In this document: one piece after another, positions 5,462 through 5,961 of the stretch
How positions within the stretch are numbered: the stretch's first letter is position 1
Layout: each line of letters opens with the position of its first letter
Source of the DNA: an uncultured Clostridia bacterium
GTDB lineage: Bacteria; Bacillota; Clostridia; Oscillospirales; Ruminococcaceae
Reading direction: 5' to 3'
Assembly (NCBI GenBank): GCA_947302065.1
Contig: CAMYUO010000133.1
Coordinates: forward strand, 1 to 5,961
DNA: 5,961 nt
The notes under the pieces: generated by a model
The model's input: only the letters and a program-made list of their open reading frames with translations
Databases searched by the model: none
What the model was told of the DNA's origin: nothing
Position numbers and translations under genes: made by a program

Positions 5462-5500
5462 AAAAAAAGAAAACGTCCGCAAGTGCTGCGAACGTTTTGT
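5462..5500 (-). terminator. Rho-independent terminator after the first peptide operon
   Basis: A 12-bp stem (5498-5487 with 5481-5470; AAAACGTTCGCA against TGCGGACGTTTT, one G-U pair) has a 5-nt loop and is followed by a T-rich run (5468-5462). It separates the peptide ORFs at 5529-5961 from those at 4947-5251. Confidence 0.88.
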
Positions 5501-5528
5501 TGTCTTTTGTCATTGATATCTTTTTATC

Positions 5529-5597
5529 TCAGATGATCGAGTTGAGCCAAGCTGCGAATCCGACTATTGCGATGCAAGATCCTATAAATGAAAGCAT
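5529..5597 (-). CDS. Tiny hydrophobic peptide, 22 aa
   Basis: Last ORF of the first peptide operon, 31 nt before the terminator stem. It encodes MLSFIGSCIAIV followed by GFAAWLNSII: uncharged, membrane-length, one cysteine (C8) and one tryptophan (W17). AGGAG is 8 nt before ATG, in the same AAAGGAG context as its neighbours. Its start (M-SF) loosely resembles the 26-aa peptide at 5047-5127, but this is too little to call homology. It is 54 nt from the preceding ORF, with no clear promoter between. Function is unknown. Confidence 0.72.
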   Translation of the reverse strand: MLSFIGSCIAIVGFAAWLNSII

Positions 5598-5650
5598 ATA
5601 TCTTTCTCCTTTCGTTTCAGATTTTCCGCTGATTATTTAAACCGTTATAT

Positions 5651-5713
5651 TCAGAATATCTCGGGTGATTTTCTGAGAAGTTCTGCCAGGATCAAAACCC
5701 AGAATGCTGTCAT
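5651..5713 (-). CDS. Tiny peptide, 20 aa, hydrophobic start and charged end
   Basis: Third visible ORF of the first peptide operon. It encodes MTAFWVLILA followed by ELLRKSPEIF. Unlike the other peptides it has a short hydrophobic N-terminal half and a charged C-terminal half (E, R, K, E), giving an amphipathic helix pattern like that of small membrane-active peptides. AGGAG lies 8 nt before ATG. It sits 47 nt after the stop of the preceding ORF. It could be a distinct component (partner or immunity-like) of the set, or a remnant; the intact ribosome site and spacing argue that it is translated. No family recognised. Confidence 0.68.
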   Translation of the reverse strand: MTAFWVLILAELLRKSPEIF

Positions 5714-5760
5714 TGTTATCGCTCCTTTCGTTGTTTATATTTATCTTACTTGTTGTTTTA

Positions 5761-5844
5761 TTATCCGAATAGTTTCGAGAGGATTCCTCCGACTACCATT
5801 ATAGATGTACCGGTTACGAGTGTTACCCAGCAAAATGTGATCAT
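5761..5844 (-). CDS. Tiny hydrophobic peptide, 27 aa, second tandem copy
   Basis: It encodes MITFCWVTLV followed by TGTSIMVVGGILSKLFG. It is hydrophobic with one lysine near the C-terminus, so net positive, with one cysteine (C5) and one tryptophan (W6). Two adjacent in-frame ATGs exist, at 5847 and 5844. AGGAG is 8 nt before the second and 5 nt before the first, and 8 nt is invariant elsewhere in the locus, so 5844 is preferred; the alternative adds one Met. It is nearly identical to the cut copy at 5897-5961. The ending ILSKLFG is of the kind seen in small antimicrobial or lytic peptides, which is suggestive only. Confidence 0.78.
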   Translation of the reverse strand: MITFCWVTLVTGTSIMVVGGILSKLFG

Positions 5845-5896
5845 CATTTTTTCTCCTTTCAATCAGCTTGTTTATCATTGTTGTGCTTGTTGTTTG

Positions 5897-5961
5897 TTAT
5901 CCGAACAGTTTCGAGAGGATTCCTCCGACTACCATTATAGATGTACCGGTTACGAGTGTTA
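5897..5961 (-). CDS. Tiny hydrophobic peptide, first tandem copy (N-terminus beyond window)
   Basis: Only the last 20 or so codons and the stop are inside the window. The visible residues, TLVTGTSIMV then VGGILSKLFG, are identical to the copy at 5761-5844. The DNA matches at 64 of 65 positions, and the one difference (CTG against CTA for Leu) is silent. The start should lie about 20 bases past the right edge. Confidence 0.75.
   Translation of the reverse strand, partial: TLVTGTSIMVVGGILSKLFG

Larger units (their letters stand above)
5761..5961. repeat. Tandem duplication, 136-bp period, carrying the 27-aa peptide gene
   Basis: 5761-5825 and 5897-5961 are 64/65 identical and lie 136 bp apart. 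Similarity fades quickly outside the ORF (a short CTTGTTGTTT is shared past the stop), so the coding part is the conserved element. The array may continue past the right edge. Confidence 0.85.

Noticed and set aside
5281..5463. Minus-strand ORF of 60 codons
   Set aside because: It spans the repeated spacer, the direct repeats and the -10, with no ribosome site; the constraint there is regulatory, not coding.
5338..5640. Plus-strand ORF of 100 codons
   Set aside because: It crosses the terminator and is antisense to a peptide gene; no ribosome site or recognisable protein.
4947..5961. Type I toxin-antitoxin genes of the Fst/Ldr kind
   Set aside because: Size and hydrophobicity fit, but I see no convincing antisense RNA promoter and terminator, and multi-gene operons under a shared regulated promoter are not typical of type I modules. 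Not excluded.
4947..5961. Lanthipeptide or double-glycine bacteriocin precursors
   Set aside because: The peptides are too short for leader plus core, no GG or GA cleavage motif sits at a leader end, and no LanM, LanB or peptidase-transporter gene is in the window.
4016..5961. CRISPR array or attachment sites from the repeated sequences
   Set aside because: Repeats are few, unevenly spaced and tied to promoters, terminators or an ORF duplication; there are no uniform spacers and no integrase.

Overview
The window looks like chromosome of a gut or rumen Ruminococcus-type Firmicute (Oscillospiraceae). The evidence is the lysine/threonine-rich Sec signal peptides starting MKxTNKIKRTxxSLLAAAM, strong AGGAG ribosome binding sites, A-rich leaders and short GC hairpin terminators. 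This genus call is an inference from sequence style. Every gene I can support is on the minus strand, so the locus reads from the right edge to the left edge.

In transcription order the layout is as follows. (1) 5961-5462: at least four tiny hydrophobic peptide ORFs (20-27 aa). The first is cut by the window edge and is a near-identical tandem copy of the second. The unit ends in a hairpin terminator. (2) 5353-4875: a promoter, three more tiny hydrophobic peptide ORFs (22, 26 and 22 aa) and a terminator. Two of these peptides are paralogs, and one uses a GTG start. (3) 4779-4108: a promoter, a 178-aa secreted protein and a terminator. (4) 4049-2251: a promoter, a 541-aa secreted protein with a helical N-terminal part and a terminator. 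(5) 2240 to the left edge: a consensus sigma-A promoter driving a membrane histidine kinase of the LytS/YesM type, with a translationally overlapping response regulator. The regulator's output domain looks like a SARP-type winged helix and is cut by the window edge.

Units 2, 3 and 4 share one promoter design. A direct repeat of TG(T/C)AAAG with an 11-bp period lies exactly 10 bp upstream of a TATACT -10 box. A further CTTTGCACAA box lies about five helical turns upstream, and the leader beginning G(A/T)AGTCA is also shared. All eight effector ORFs whose starts are visible have AGGAG exactly 8 nt before the start codon. SARP-family regulators are known to bind 11-bp-spaced heptamer repeats close to the -10, and the adjacent response regulator appears to carry such a domain. 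The most economical reading is therefore that this two-component system switches on a dispersed regulon of tiny membrane-active peptides plus two secreted proteins. I know of no named system with this composition. The parts are seen in the sequence; the regulatory link and any toxin, signalling or bacteriocin role are inference.
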